DNA of 64,000 nucleotides. It comes from JBECKX01 sp964468475. Lineage in GTDB: Bacteria; Zixibacteria; MSB-5A5; CAIYYT01. Of the stretch, positions 26,180-34,383 are shown piece after piece. Location of the stretch: contig CAYXUL010000001.1 of NCBI GenBank assembly GCA_964468475.1, forward strand, positions 151,032 to 215,031. Direction: 5' to 3'. The stretch's first letter is position 1. Every line of letters starts with the position of its first letter. The notes under the pieces were generated by a model. It ran no database searches and was not told the origin of the DNA. It saw only the letters and a list, made by a program, of their open reading frames with translations. The translations under genes were made by a program, and so were the position numbers.

Positions 26180-26499
26180 GTTGTGATTTCAATGCAATCA
26201 AAAGGAACCGTAGTGGAGTAAGAGAGTCAACAAAAAACGCTGGATATGAAGCTCCTGTGAATACGATACGTTCTTAAGCGCGGCACAGCCGGGCATCAAG
26301 TTGCTATCATGCCGACAAGTCTAATCATTACAAACTAAGTACAGCTAACGCATGTCGGGGATTGCAGGAATAATAATCAATTAGAACTGTCCATTTCCTC
26401 GTGTTTTGTGAAATTCGTTCGTAACATTCTTACGAGAGTCAAGTCAACCACCGGACTGGCAGCACGTCTAGCTGCCTCTTCACGGAAAGGAGTATTTCA
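26180..26499. other. Intergenic region between divergent kinase locus and NTF2-like gene
   Basis: No gene was recognised in these 320 bases. A perfect inverted repeat, TCGTAA with TTACGA around five bases, lies at 26419-26435, about 65 bases before the NTF2-like start, and may be an operator. No convincing promoter pair was found for the kinase locus, although a TTGACT occurs on the minus strand. Confidence 0.4.
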
Positions 26500-26892
26500 G
26501 TGAGTAATAACCTTGAAGTGCTGAAGACAGGTTACGAGAACTTCGCAAAGGGTAACATCCCTGCAGTGTTAGAAACGTTTGATCCCAAAATCGAATGGAA
26601 AGAGCCAAAAGGCTCGTTCTACGGCGGGACATATACAGGACCTAATGATGTCGCCAAGAACGTTTTCGAAAAGGTCAATGAAGATTGGGCCGATTTCACG
26701 CTGCAGCCAAACAAATACATCGAAAGCGGTGATGAAATCGTAGTCCTTGGCAAATGTAAAGGAACTCATAAAGCCACGGGGAAGCCCTTCGAGACGAGCT
26801 TTGCACACGTCTGGACCGTGCATGATGGGATTGCTCAGAGTTTTGAGGATTTCATGGACACGGCCATGGCGCACGAAGCAGCGAAATCCTGA
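26500..26892 (+). CDS. NTF2-like (SnoaL-type) protein
   Basis: A 130-residue alpha+beta cone protein. Features include the opening helix YENFAKGNIPAVLETFDPKIEW, the YGGTYTGPNDVAKNVF turn, and the final sheet TSFAHVWTVHDGIAQSFEDF. Members of this fold include ketosteroid isomerases, polyketide cyclases and many proteins of unknown role, and no catalytic set can be assigned. AAAGGAG precedes the GTG start. It stands alone and converges on a dockerin protease gene. Confidence 0.82.
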   Translation: MSNNLEVLKTGYENFAKGNIPAVLETFDPKIEWKEPKGSFYGGTYTGPNDVAKNVFEKVNEDWADFTLQPNKYIESGDEIVVLGKCKGTHKATGKPFETSFAHVWTVHDGIAQSFEDFMDTAMAHEAAKS

Positions 26893-27005
26893 AGAACGCT
26901 GCAGCAGGTTGAATCAATTTGACGGGGGATTATAGATTAACTGCCCACCTCTGCTGTATCGCTTCTTGGGGAGATGTAGTTGAAATCTGACAACTCCTGA
27001 AGATG

Positions 27006-29039
27006 TTATCCCTGGATTGCATTGCACGGCGGGTAGGGTCCGCCGCCGAAGATATAGTTTATCAGAAAAACCGCGTCGGCGATGCTGATGCTTCCATCGC
27101 AATTGGCATCGCCCGCCTCCAGTGCTGGAGTCGGCGCGGGACCACCCCCAAAGATGTAGTTTACGAGGTAGACACCGTCGCTGATGCTAAGACTGCCGCT
27201 CTGGTCGCTGTCTCCGTGTTGCAGGAAGACCTCTACCGCCCCGGAGTCAGAATCGCTCACCCCGACAACTGAGCTCGCCTGCGCAGTCAGAGTTATCGAG
27301 TTGACTGAGCCGATTGCCGCACTTGGCGGCGCCGTGACCACTACATTAAACTGACCGGTCTGTCCTGAATTCAGTGACAGACTACCGCTCGTCGGGCTCA
27401 CTGGCCAGCCAAGTTGATCCGCCACGGTAATGTCGAAGTCGTCAGGCTGCAGACCGACATTCTCCACACTAAACTTGACCGTCACTGTGGAATTGGAATA
27501 GACGCTATCATCCGCTATAGAGCTGACATCGATCGCGTACGCGGGACTGGAAACGTAATCGGCGCCGTAGCTGTAATTACGATTGTCGAGCGTCTGGCTG
27601 ACGTTGGCGATCACCATGGCGAGCTCATCTTTGTCACCAACCGGGCTCAGGGTAAACTCGCCCGCCCCACTCCCGTCCAGAGGCATCTGATATTCTGTAT
27701 AGTCGTTTGTCGACGTGTTACGGGCGAGCATGGTAACGATCCAGCTGACGCCGTCTTCACCGTCAAAGTCGACCGTGAACGAAAATGCATCTGAGGGGAT
27801 ATTGAACACTATGTAATTCGCACCCATCCCGTCCGGATACTTCCCCGTGACCGGCCCCAGGCCTGAAACCGGATAAGTCGAATGAGTGCGGGTGATGGCG
27901 ATCAGCGGATAATTCTCAGCTTCCTCATAGTGATTGCCGTCGTTGCGCGAGGCTGTGACATAATTCCACGCCCAGAACTCCGCCACTTCCTGCGGGACAG
28001 TGGCTCCCTTGGCAGCGAGCACCGTGCTGAATGCCGGGTAGGGGCTGGTTGTAATCAATTGATTCCAAATATCGGGAAATGTTTGCGCACCGAAATTCTC
28101 CTGCAGATACTTGCCCCAGATAAATGCTGAATACATATGCCCATTAGTGATGGAGTGCAGGGACCAATCGGGATCATTGAAAAGGGTTGGAAGATAATTG
28201 TAGTTGTCGTTGACTACGTCGTAAACATAATCCTCCATCCAGGTCGACGAGGTTTCCATGAACCACACCTGCTCGCCGACGTCATAAGCGAACTGAATCG
28301 CATGATAGAATTCGTGCGCAACGGTGACTTTCGCCGCTCCCTTCTGATTTCCATCAGGGTCGGTGTTGGGCGGGAACCCAATGAAATTGCGATGCACAGA
28401 TATGTAACTGTAGGCATCGTTCCACGGCTCCGGACCAGCGCCCTCAGGCTGAGTGTAGCCATAGTACGGCATTTCCTCGGTATAGATATCGTAGAGGCTA
28501 TCGCCTCCGAGAGTACCGTCGGCGGGCGGCGTCAGCTGGCCAAGTCCGATAATCTCGGTTCTATAGGAACTGTCTGCGTAATCGGCAATCCACTGCACGA
28601 AGTCGGGAATTCCATCAGCCGGATCGACATCGGTACTCGGCACCGCGTTGGAACCGGATAGGTCATAGTGTATGCGAAAATGTCCTTCCGGGCTGACAAT
28701 ACTGTACGTCTGGCTCGGCCGTGTCAGCATAGATGACAATGCGTCACGTGTTGAACCATCAAGCTTATTCCACTGCTGGCGCACCTCCAACAGCACGGGC
28801 GTTGCACAACGGCCCTGATCTATCACATTCGATTGATACTCGACCGGCAGCGCACCGGGCCGCTTGATCGATTCCACTGAGTAGAGGAGTCGCTGCTGTT
28901 CAGTCAGCTTGCCCTGGTCGTAGGCTTCCCGGATTAGAGTCAGTGAGGATTTCCCGTTCGCAGCGCGTGCCGGCTGCAATCCGAGCGTTACAAGCAACGC
29001 TGCAAGCGCAACGATAATCGAGTGGTAGTGGTATCGCAT
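27006..29039 (-). CDS. Secreted metalloprotease with two dockerin repeats (MXAN_6640-like)
   Basis: The 677-residue protein has a signal peptide (1-26, ending QPARAA). A gluzincin-type site lies at about 242 (AHEFYHAIQFAYD) with a downstream FMETSSTWMEDY supplying a candidate glutamate ligand. This matches the MXAN_6640 family of putative metalloproteases. An Ig-like domain at about 505-595 leads to two dockerin-type repeats at the end (DSDQSGSLSISDGVYLVNY and DANCDGSISIADAVFLINY). The ATG at 29039 fits the signal peptide better than the GTG at 29093. Tandem with a paralogue. Confidence 0.82.
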   Translation of the reverse strand: MRYHYHSIIVALAALLVTLGLQPARAANGKSSLTLIREAYDQGKLTEQQRLLYSVESIKRPGALPVEYQSNVIDQGRCATPVLLEVRQQWNKLDGSTRDALSSMLTRPSQTYSIVSPEGHFRIHYDLSGSNAVPSTDVDPADGIPDFVQWIADYADSSYRTEIIGLGQLTPPADGTLGGDSLYDIYTEEMPYYGYTQPEGAGPEPWNDAYSYISVHRNFIGFPPNTDPDGNQKGAAKVTVAHEFYHAIQFAYDVGEQVWFMETSSTWMEDYVYDVVNDNYNYLPTLFNDPDWSLHSITNGHMYSAFIWGKYLQENFGAQTFPDIWNQLITTSPYPAFSTVLAAKGATVPQEVAEFWAWNYVTASRNDGNHYEEAENYPLIAITRTHSTYPVSGLGPVTGKYPDGMGANYIVFNIPSDAFSFTVDFDGEDGVSWIVTMLARNTSTNDYTEYQMPLDGSGAGEFTLSPVGDKDELAMVIANVSQTLDNRNYSYGADYVSSPAYAIDVSSIADDSVYSNSTVTVKFSVENVGLQPDDFDITVADQLGWPVSPTSGSLSLNSGQTGQFNVVVTAPPSAAIGSVNSITLTAQASSVVGVSDSDSGAVEVFLQHGDSDQSGSLSISDGVYLVNYIFGGGPAPTPALEAGDANCDGSISIADAVFLINYIFGGGPYPPCNAIQG

Positions 29040-29099
29040 AGCTGAGCTTTCTAACCTGTCAGAGTCGATTCTTGATTGATGTCGAGCAGTCACTGCTTC

Positions 29100-30773
29100 C
29101 TAATTGCATGGTGGCGGACCTGACGCGAAGATGTAGTTGATTATGTAAACGACATCGCTGACGGAATAAGTCCCGCTGCAATCGACGTCCATTGTTTCAA
29201 TCGGGTTGGGGGCCGGACCTCCTCCGAAGATGTAGTTGATCCCGTAAACCGCATCCGAGATTGAGACATTATCGTTGTCATCGAGGTCTCCACGAGTACG
29301 GAAATGGAAATTATAAGTGTAGTTGAATTGAGTTCCATATTGCGAGCCGATGCTGGGAATATATATGATACGCAGCACATCCTGAAGATTGGCGATGCTC
29401 ACTCGCTGTTTGCCGTCATCCAGCGGGCTTATAGTCTTTTCATCGTACGTACCATTGCCATAATCCACTATATACGAAAGTCCCCAGACAGCGGTATTGA
29501 GCCCGGTGAAATCGAAAGTGAGTATGCCGCTGTAACCGGTGAGATTGTCGAAAATGATGTAGTTGGAGGCAAGCGGCTGGGGTGGAAGTGTTGAACTGTT
29601 ATTGGAGTCAGGAACCACATCGTGGTGCGCCATTATCGCTACTTGTGGATAGGCGGCGCCCTCCTCGAAGTGCAGGGTGTCGGCCCGGGAACCAGTGAAA
29701 TAATTCCAGCGGGCGAATTCCCCAAATGCTTTATCGAGTGACGAGCCGTGCGCGGCCAGGTTGGTTGACCACGCCGAGATCGCAGAATTGTAGCGGCAAT
29801 CATTCCACATATCGTGGAGAATGCCAATTCCGTATTTTTCGATCAGGAACTTGGGCCAGATGAAAGAAGCGTACTCATGGCCGTTGTCAGATTGCAGCCC
29901 CGTTTCCGGCGCGTCGAAAAAGAACGGAAGGTAGTTGTAGTTGTCATTTACCGCAGGAAAGACGACTTCCTCCATGCAGGTGGAAGTTTCTTCCATGAAG
30001 TACGGTGCTTCGTAGACATCGTAGGCAAACTGAATCGCGTGATGGAATTCGTGGGCAATTGTCACTTTCAAGGCACCGTAAACGTCTCCATCCGGATCAT
30101 CATTGGGAGGAAAACCGGGCGAGAAACGGCTGTGAACTTTTGCAAATGAGCTGTAATCGTTCCAATCAGCCGGGCCCGCCGTCTCCGGAGTGGTGAAGCC
30201 GTAATAGGGTATTACCTGGAAGTAGATATCGTACAGGCCAAGGCCACCACCCTGAGTAAGGTCGGATACCGGTTCGTAATAACCGAGGTTGTTGACATAC
30301 TCATCCCACGCACTGTCGGCGGCCATCATGGCAAAGTCAATGAAGTCGGGAATTCCATTGCTATTGAGGTCAGCTGATGGCACCGAGTCCTGGCCCGAAG
30401 TATCAAAGTGAAGACGGAAATGCCCCCCCGGCGTATCAATGTAAAATTGCGTTGACGGACGCGTAACCAATGCCTCACGGTAGCTGCCATACTTCTCGGG
30501 ATTGCCTTCAATTACGGCCAGAGCCTCTGTCATAAGGTCGGTGCCGCACTTGCCGTAGACCATCTCCGACGACTGGTACTCGGTCGGTAGATCAGCTTGG
30601 TTGGTTGCTGACAGCGCCTTGTAAATAGTTCCGAGATCCCTGGATAGCTGCCCTGATGCCACCGCGGCGTCAATCTTCTGTAGTGAATTCTGCGCCGACA
30701 TCAATGGACTTGCACACAAGCAGAGAGCAATGGTTGCCGTGAAGATAAATATGAGACCAGGTTTTGTGTTCAC
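29100..30773 (-). CDS. Secreted metalloprotease with two dockerin repeats, paralogue of the downstream gene
   Basis: This 557-residue protein shares the catalytic segment with its neighbour: AHEFHHAIQFAYD at about 241, then FMEETSTCMEEVVFP and VNDNYNYLPFFFD. It lacks the neighbour's Ig-like domain. Two dockerin repeats end the chain (DLDDNDNVSISDAVYGINY, DVDCSGTYSVSDVVYIINY). The upstream TTG at 30854 falls inside the promoter -35 box, so translation must begin downstream. The GTG at 30773 opens directly on a signal peptide. Only 60 bases separate it from the next chosen start. Confidence 0.82.
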   Translation of the reverse strand: MNTKPGLIFIFTATIALCLCASPLMSAQNSLQKIDAAVASGQLSRDLGTIYKALSATNQADLPTEYQSSEMVYGKCGTDLMTEALAVIEGNPEKYGSYREALVTRPSTQFYIDTPGGHFRLHFDTSGQDSVPSADLNSNGIPDFIDFAMMAADSAWDEYVNNLGYYEPVSDLTQGGGLGLYDIYFQVIPYYGFTTPETAGPADWNDYSSFAKVHSRFSPGFPPNDDPDGDVYGALKVTIAHEFHHAIQFAYDVYEAPYFMEETSTCMEEVVFPAVNDNYNYLPFFFDAPETGLQSDNGHEYASFIWPKFLIEKYGIGILHDMWNDCRYNSAISAWSTNLAAHGSSLDKAFGEFARWNYFTGSRADTLHFEEGAAYPQVAIMAHHDVVPDSNNSSTLPPQPLASNYIIFDNLTGYSGILTFDFTGLNTAVWGLSYIVDYGNGTYDEKTISPLDDGKQRVSIANLQDVLRIIYIPSIGSQYGTQFNYTYNFHFRTRGDLDDNDNVSISDAVYGINYIFGGGPAPNPIETMDVDCSGTYSVSDVVYIINYIFASGPPPCN

Positions 30774-30825
30774 AATCTTTACGAAGTATCGAGGTTCACC
30801 GGACCCTAAACTACGGTACAATTGA

Positions 30826-30854
30826 AATTTAGGGGCTTTACCCAAAACCGTCAA
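30826..30854 (-). promoter_or_regulatory. Promoter of the tandem metalloprotease genes
   Basis: On the minus strand TTGACG (30854-30849) and TAAATT (30831-30826) are 17 bases apart. The predicted start leaves a leader of about 45 bases to the GTG at 30773. The 280 bases between here and the plus-strand promoter at 31132 hold no recognised gene. Confidence 0.6.
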
Positions 30855-31131
30855 GCTTAATTCGCTGACCTTCTGTGCCTACTAACTCTCTATTAACGAA
30901 TAAGTTCCCCTGCCCGCTTCTCCCAATTGTACCTATCGGCTTCAGATTGTCGTGATCGGCCCGCTTGTCGACAGTATTTTACTCCTCTCATCTTTATCGG
31001 TAAGTTGCAGCAAAGTAATGAGATAGGCTCTGCGGATCGCTCGAACTTCATTGCCGTTCCGTGAGACAACCGCGTGACGCAATTGGCTGTTTCGCAACGG
31101 CTTGGGCACTGCGTTTCGCAATGACATTATT

Positions 31132-31159
31132 TTGACACGCTCCATTGAGTTGCTATATT
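31132..31159 (+). promoter_or_regulatory. Leaderless promoter of the spermidine-synthase-like gene
   Basis: TTGACA (31132-31137) and TATATT (31154-31159) are 16 bases apart. The transcript would begin about seven bases after the -10 box, at the A of the ATG at 31166. No ribosome-binding site exists upstream. Confidence 0.7.
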
Positions 31160-31165
31160 TGCCCA

Positions 31166-33529
31166 ATGTCGATTCTCAAAACCTCTTTCAGACTCTATCT
31201 GCCGCTCTTCCTGACTACAGCCTCTACTCTGCTGTTGGAATTGTCACTGACCAGGCTGTTCTCCGTGCTAATGTACTATCATTTCGCTTTTCTCGCGGTA
31301 TCGCTGGCATTATTCGGATTATCGGCTGCAGGCTTGTTTCTGCATTTCCGGCGGAAGGGATTCACCCGGGAAAAGGTCGAGGCAAAACTGGTGTTCGCCA
31401 GCATCGCCTTCGCTGTGACGACCTGGATCTGTCTGGCGGTCGTTACCTCCCTACCGATTGAAGTCGATTATTCCACCGCCAACGTTCTACGGCTCTGCAT
31501 TATCTATCTGGTATCGCTGGCTCCCTTCTTCTTTTCCGGTCTTGTAGTCTCTGCCCTGATCTTCGTGCATTCGGAAACCATTTCGACGGTGTACTTTGTC
31601 GATCTTTGTGGCGCTGCGGTGGGTGCGGTCCTAACGGTGCCGTTGCTCAACCTGTTCGGACCATTAAATCTACTGCTGTTGATCGCGGTGCTTGCGTCGC
31701 TGAGTGCCGTGTCGTTTTGCCTGCGCACACGCTGGCTGACCCGCGGTTCTGCTATTGCATCACTGCTGATCGCGCTGACATTGTTTGTCGTAAATCTCAA
31801 CGATGGTTTCGTCGGGATCCACTTCTACAAAGGCAAGAAGCGGGCGCAGATCGAATACAGCCACTGGAATGCACTCTCGCTGGTCACGGTGGAGAACCAG
31901 CCGGGTCAGCCCAATGTGAAGTCGATGGAGATTGATGCCGATGCGCGCACCTATATTCTGCGCGACCCTCTCCGGCTGCTGGGCACCGAGAAAATCCGAC
32001 ACGAGGTCGCTTCGGAATGGGTATCCCATTATGCGGACGTACTGCTCGATTCTGCAGAGGTGCTTGTTATCGGGCCGGGAGGCGGCCTGGACGTCGTCTT
32101 CGCGCTCGCGTGGGGGGCCAGGCATGTTGATGCGGTAGAAATCAACCCCACCATCGTGAATGGAGTAATGCGTGGCGCCTACCGCGATTTCTGCGGCGAT
32201 CTCTACGACCGCAGAGACGTCACCGTACATGTCGGCGAGGGGCGTTCGTACCTCTCCCGCTCACCCAAGCAGTACGATATGATTCAGCTTACCCTGGTAG
32301 ACACCTGGGCTGCCAGCTCCGCCGGAGCTTTCAGCCTGACCGAAAACCACCTCTACACGGTAGAAGCCTTCCGCGACTACTACCGCCACTTGAAACGCAA
32401 CGGCATTTTATCCGTGACGCGGTGGCTGGCGCCGAAGCGTAAGGAGAGTCTGAGGCTTTTCACACTCGCGCTCAAGGCTGCTGAAGCCGAGTGGGTGGAC
32501 CACCCCGAGGAACATTTCGTGCTGATCAGTAGCGGCACCGACCACAACAGCTACCACATGATGACGCTGTTGTTCAAGAAGACTCCGTTCGAACCGGAGG
32601 AGTTGAGACGATTGCGTGTGCGCGCCAGGAATTTCAAGAACGAGATCATCTTCAGCCCGGAAATGAGCGACACCAATCTATTTACGATTGCCGCCGACCG
32701 CGACCGTCGCGACTCATTGATTGCCGCGTATCAGTTCAATCTCACACCACCGACCGACGATCGACCTTTCTTCTTTAACACCGCCCGCCTGAGCGAGATT
32801 CTGGGACTCGCCAAGTTCGATTTCGAATCTCGCAAGAACAACCTGGGACTGTTCAATCTTTACATTGCCGCGGCGCTGTCGCTTCTATTGGTCATTGCCT
32901 TTCTGATCGTACCGCTCTGGTTCAGCAGAAAGCAGGAGGAAACGAGAATAACACTGACCATGGTACGGTCGGTGTCTTACTTCATTTTCATCGGGCTGGG
33001 GTTCATTCTGGTCGAAATAGCACTGATGCAGAAGTTAATCCTCTACCTGGGTCATCCCATCTATGCGCTGGCCGTGGTGCTGACTACGCTGCTGATTGCC
33101 GCCGGACTTGGGGCGCTCTCCACCAACCAGTTCAACCACCGCACCAGCAGACGTTATGGACTTTATCTCTTTCCAACAATCGTGGTAGTAATCCTGATTA
33201 CGGTTATGTTGCTGCCGGTGATAACCAGAGTGACCTTCCAGTGGCCACTGATAATGAGGATTATCGCTGCGATCGTGATTACGGCGCCGGTGGGATTCCT
33301 ATTGGGGCAACCGTTTCCGCTTGAAATCATGTATCTGGATGTAGTAGACCACAAGACGATCCCCTGGTGCTGGAGCCTGAATGGCGCCGCCTCAGTGCTG
33401 GGTTCAGTAGCTGCAATCGTCGTCGCAATGAGCCTGGGGTTCCAGCACGTCTTTCTGCTCGGCGCTGCCTGCTATCTGTTATCGTACCTGACCCGTAGCT
33501 GGAAAGTCCCGGAGACGGATCAAGCCTGA
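31166..33529 (+). CDS. Integral-membrane spermidine-synthase-like protein
   Basis: The 787-residue protein has about six N-terminal membrane helices (residues 10-205). A soluble spermidine-synthase-like Rossmann domain follows (about 215-570) with SAM-type motif VLVIGPGGGLDVVFALAW and acidic loop HVDAVEINP. About five or six C-terminal helices (about 570-780) close it. Aminopropyltransferase-like proteins flanked by membrane segments are widespread but their substrate is unknown, so polyamine synthesis should not be assumed. ATG 31166 is chosen because an upstream TTG lies within the promoter. Confidence 0.85.
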   Translation: MSILKTSFRLYLPLFLTTASTLLLELSLTRLFSVLMYYHFAFLAVSLALFGLSAAGLFLHFRRKGFTREKVEAKLVFASIAFAVTTWICLAVVTSLPIEVDYSTANVLRLCIIYLVSLAPFFFSGLVVSALIFVHSETISTVYFVDLCGAAVGAVLTVPLLNLFGPLNLLLLIAVLASLSAVSFCLRTRWLTRGSAIASLLIALTLFVVNLNDGFVGIHFYKGKKRAQIEYSHWNALSLVTVENQPGQPNVKSMEIDADARTYILRDPLRLLGTEKIRHEVASEWVSHYADVLLDSAEVLVIGPGGGLDVVFALAWGARHVDAVEINPTIVNGVMRGAYRDFCGDLYDRRDVTVHVGEGRSYLSRSPKQYDMIQLTLVDTWAASSAGAFSLTENHLYTVEAFRDYYRHLKRNGILSVTRWLAPKRKESLRLFTLALKAAEAEWVDHPEEHFVLISSGTDHNSYHMMTLLFKKTPFEPEELRRLRVRARNFKNEIIFSPEMSDTNLFTIAADRDRRDSLIAAYQFNLTPPTDDRPFFFNTARLSEILGLAKFDFESRKNNLGLFNLYIAAALSLLLVIAFLIVPLWFSRKQEETRITLTMVRSVSYFIFIGLGFILVEIALMQKLILYLGHPIYALAVVLTTLLIAAGLGALSTNQFNHRTSRRYGLYLFPTIVVVILITVMLLPVITRVTFQWPLIMRIIAAIVITAPVGFLLGQPFPLEIMYLDVVDHKTIPWCWSLNGAASVLGSVAAIVVAMSLGFQHVFLLGAACYLLSYLTRSWKVPETDQA

Positions 33530-33640
33530 CCGGTCGGAACCGGCTCCCGAAATTCCATCAACCCTTTGTGGGGCACCCCTTTCAGTTACGACCCCAGCCT
33601 TGCGCCGCCCCCCTGGCCTTTAATAGCCGTTTTTCCGGGC

Positions 33641-33817
33641 CTATCCCTCAAAGGTCCTGGCGCAATGGCTGGTGTCAAGCAAACCGTAGTCACCCGAAAT
33701 GATCTTGTTGACAATTCTGACGAATTTTTTCGATACGAGTGACTGAAGTTCGTAAGGGTGCCAAAGATCTTTCTCGCCCTTGTGAGCGAACTCCTCATGC
33801 TTCTTGTGACGCGGCAT
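33641..33817 (-). CDS. Small basic protein of unknown function
   Basis: A 58-codon frame starts MPRHKKHEEFAHKGEKDLWH and ends HCARTFEG. It is preceded by GGAGGTGGAGGA, one of the strongest ribosome sites in the window. The first 20 residues are Lys/His-rich, and the centre (YELQSLVSKKFVRIVNKII) is a likely amphipathic helix. A longer overlapping frame that reads through the ribosome site has no site of its own and looks spurious. No family was recognised. Confidence 0.6.
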   Translation of the reverse strand: MPRHKKHEEFAHKGEKDLWHPYELQSLVSKKFVRIVNKIISGDYGLLDTSHCARTFEG

Positions 33818-33987
33818 TCCTCCACCTCCTGCATTAGGTTTGGTGAAGTCAGCTAGTCAAGCGGTTAGTGATTTAAGGTAGACCGGCGCATCGAACCGAG
33901 ACGTACCTCTGCTCGGACACTAATGAGGATTAATGGCGGTGAGGGTAAAGATGAAGCTTTCCATCTATCAGACTTTTGACATACAGT

Positions 33988-34302
33988 TCAAACACTTAGC
34001 TTTTCCTGTAAGCGTTTGATTGCTCTCCACTTATAAATGTGAACGACTTGCTGAGTAATTCCCAGAATCGTCGCAGCCTCTCGTTCGGTCTTCCCGGAAA
34101 GGATCAATATCAGAGTTTGTTTCTGTCGCTCAGATAATGAATTGCGCACGTGCCACATCAACTTGCGGTGGTATGACGAGCGCCTGCTGCTTTGCGCACC
34201 CGAAATTCCCTTCCCATAATAAGGAGACATTTCAAGACTGAATTGCTCCATGATTACCGGATCAACCGAGACCTCGGCGAATTTATATTCTGAACTGCCC
34301 AT
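33988..34302 (-). CDS. Small sigma-region-4/LuxR-like helix-turn-helix protein
   Basis: The 104-residue protein carries a C-terminal DNA-binding motif (SLSERQKQTLILILSGKTER, then EAATILGITQQVVHIYKWRA) like sigma-70 region 4. Regions 1-3 are missing, so it is not a complete sigma factor. The N-terminal 45 residues are not recognised. It may be a stand-alone regulator. No ribosome site is evident before the ATG. Confidence 0.68.
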   Translation of the reverse strand: MGSSEYKFAEVSVDPVIMEQFSLEMSPYYGKGISGAQSSRRSSYHRKLMWHVRNSLSERQKQTLILILSGKTEREAATILGITQQVVHIYKWRAIKRLQEKLSV

Positions 34303-34356
34303 TTAACAAAGTTGTCGTGATTATTGTTCTCTCTACAAACAAGCTCCCTTTCGCTG

Positions 34357-34375
34357 ATTTAGCAAGTCTAAATCG
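34357..34375 (-). terminator. Possible terminator after the PaaK-like gene
   Basis: A perfect 7-base stem (GATTTAG with CTAAATC) with a 5-base loop lies nine bases past the stop codon of the ligase gene. There is no T-tract, so the assignment is tentative. Confidence 0.35.
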
Positions 34376-34383
34376 AAAACTTT

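Noticed and set aside
30942..31166. A 74-codon minus-strand frame in the gap before the spermidine-synthase-like gene
   Set aside because: It has no ribosome site, no recognisable features, and overlaps the plus-strand promoter.
33586..33834. An 82-codon minus-strand frame overlapping the 58-residue gene
   Set aside because: It reads through the strong ribosome-binding site as coding sequence and has no site of its own; the shorter frame is better supported.
33988..34302. Complete alternative sigma factor
   Set aside because: Only a region-4-like helix-turn-helix is present in 104 residues; regions that bind core polymerase and the -10 box are missing.
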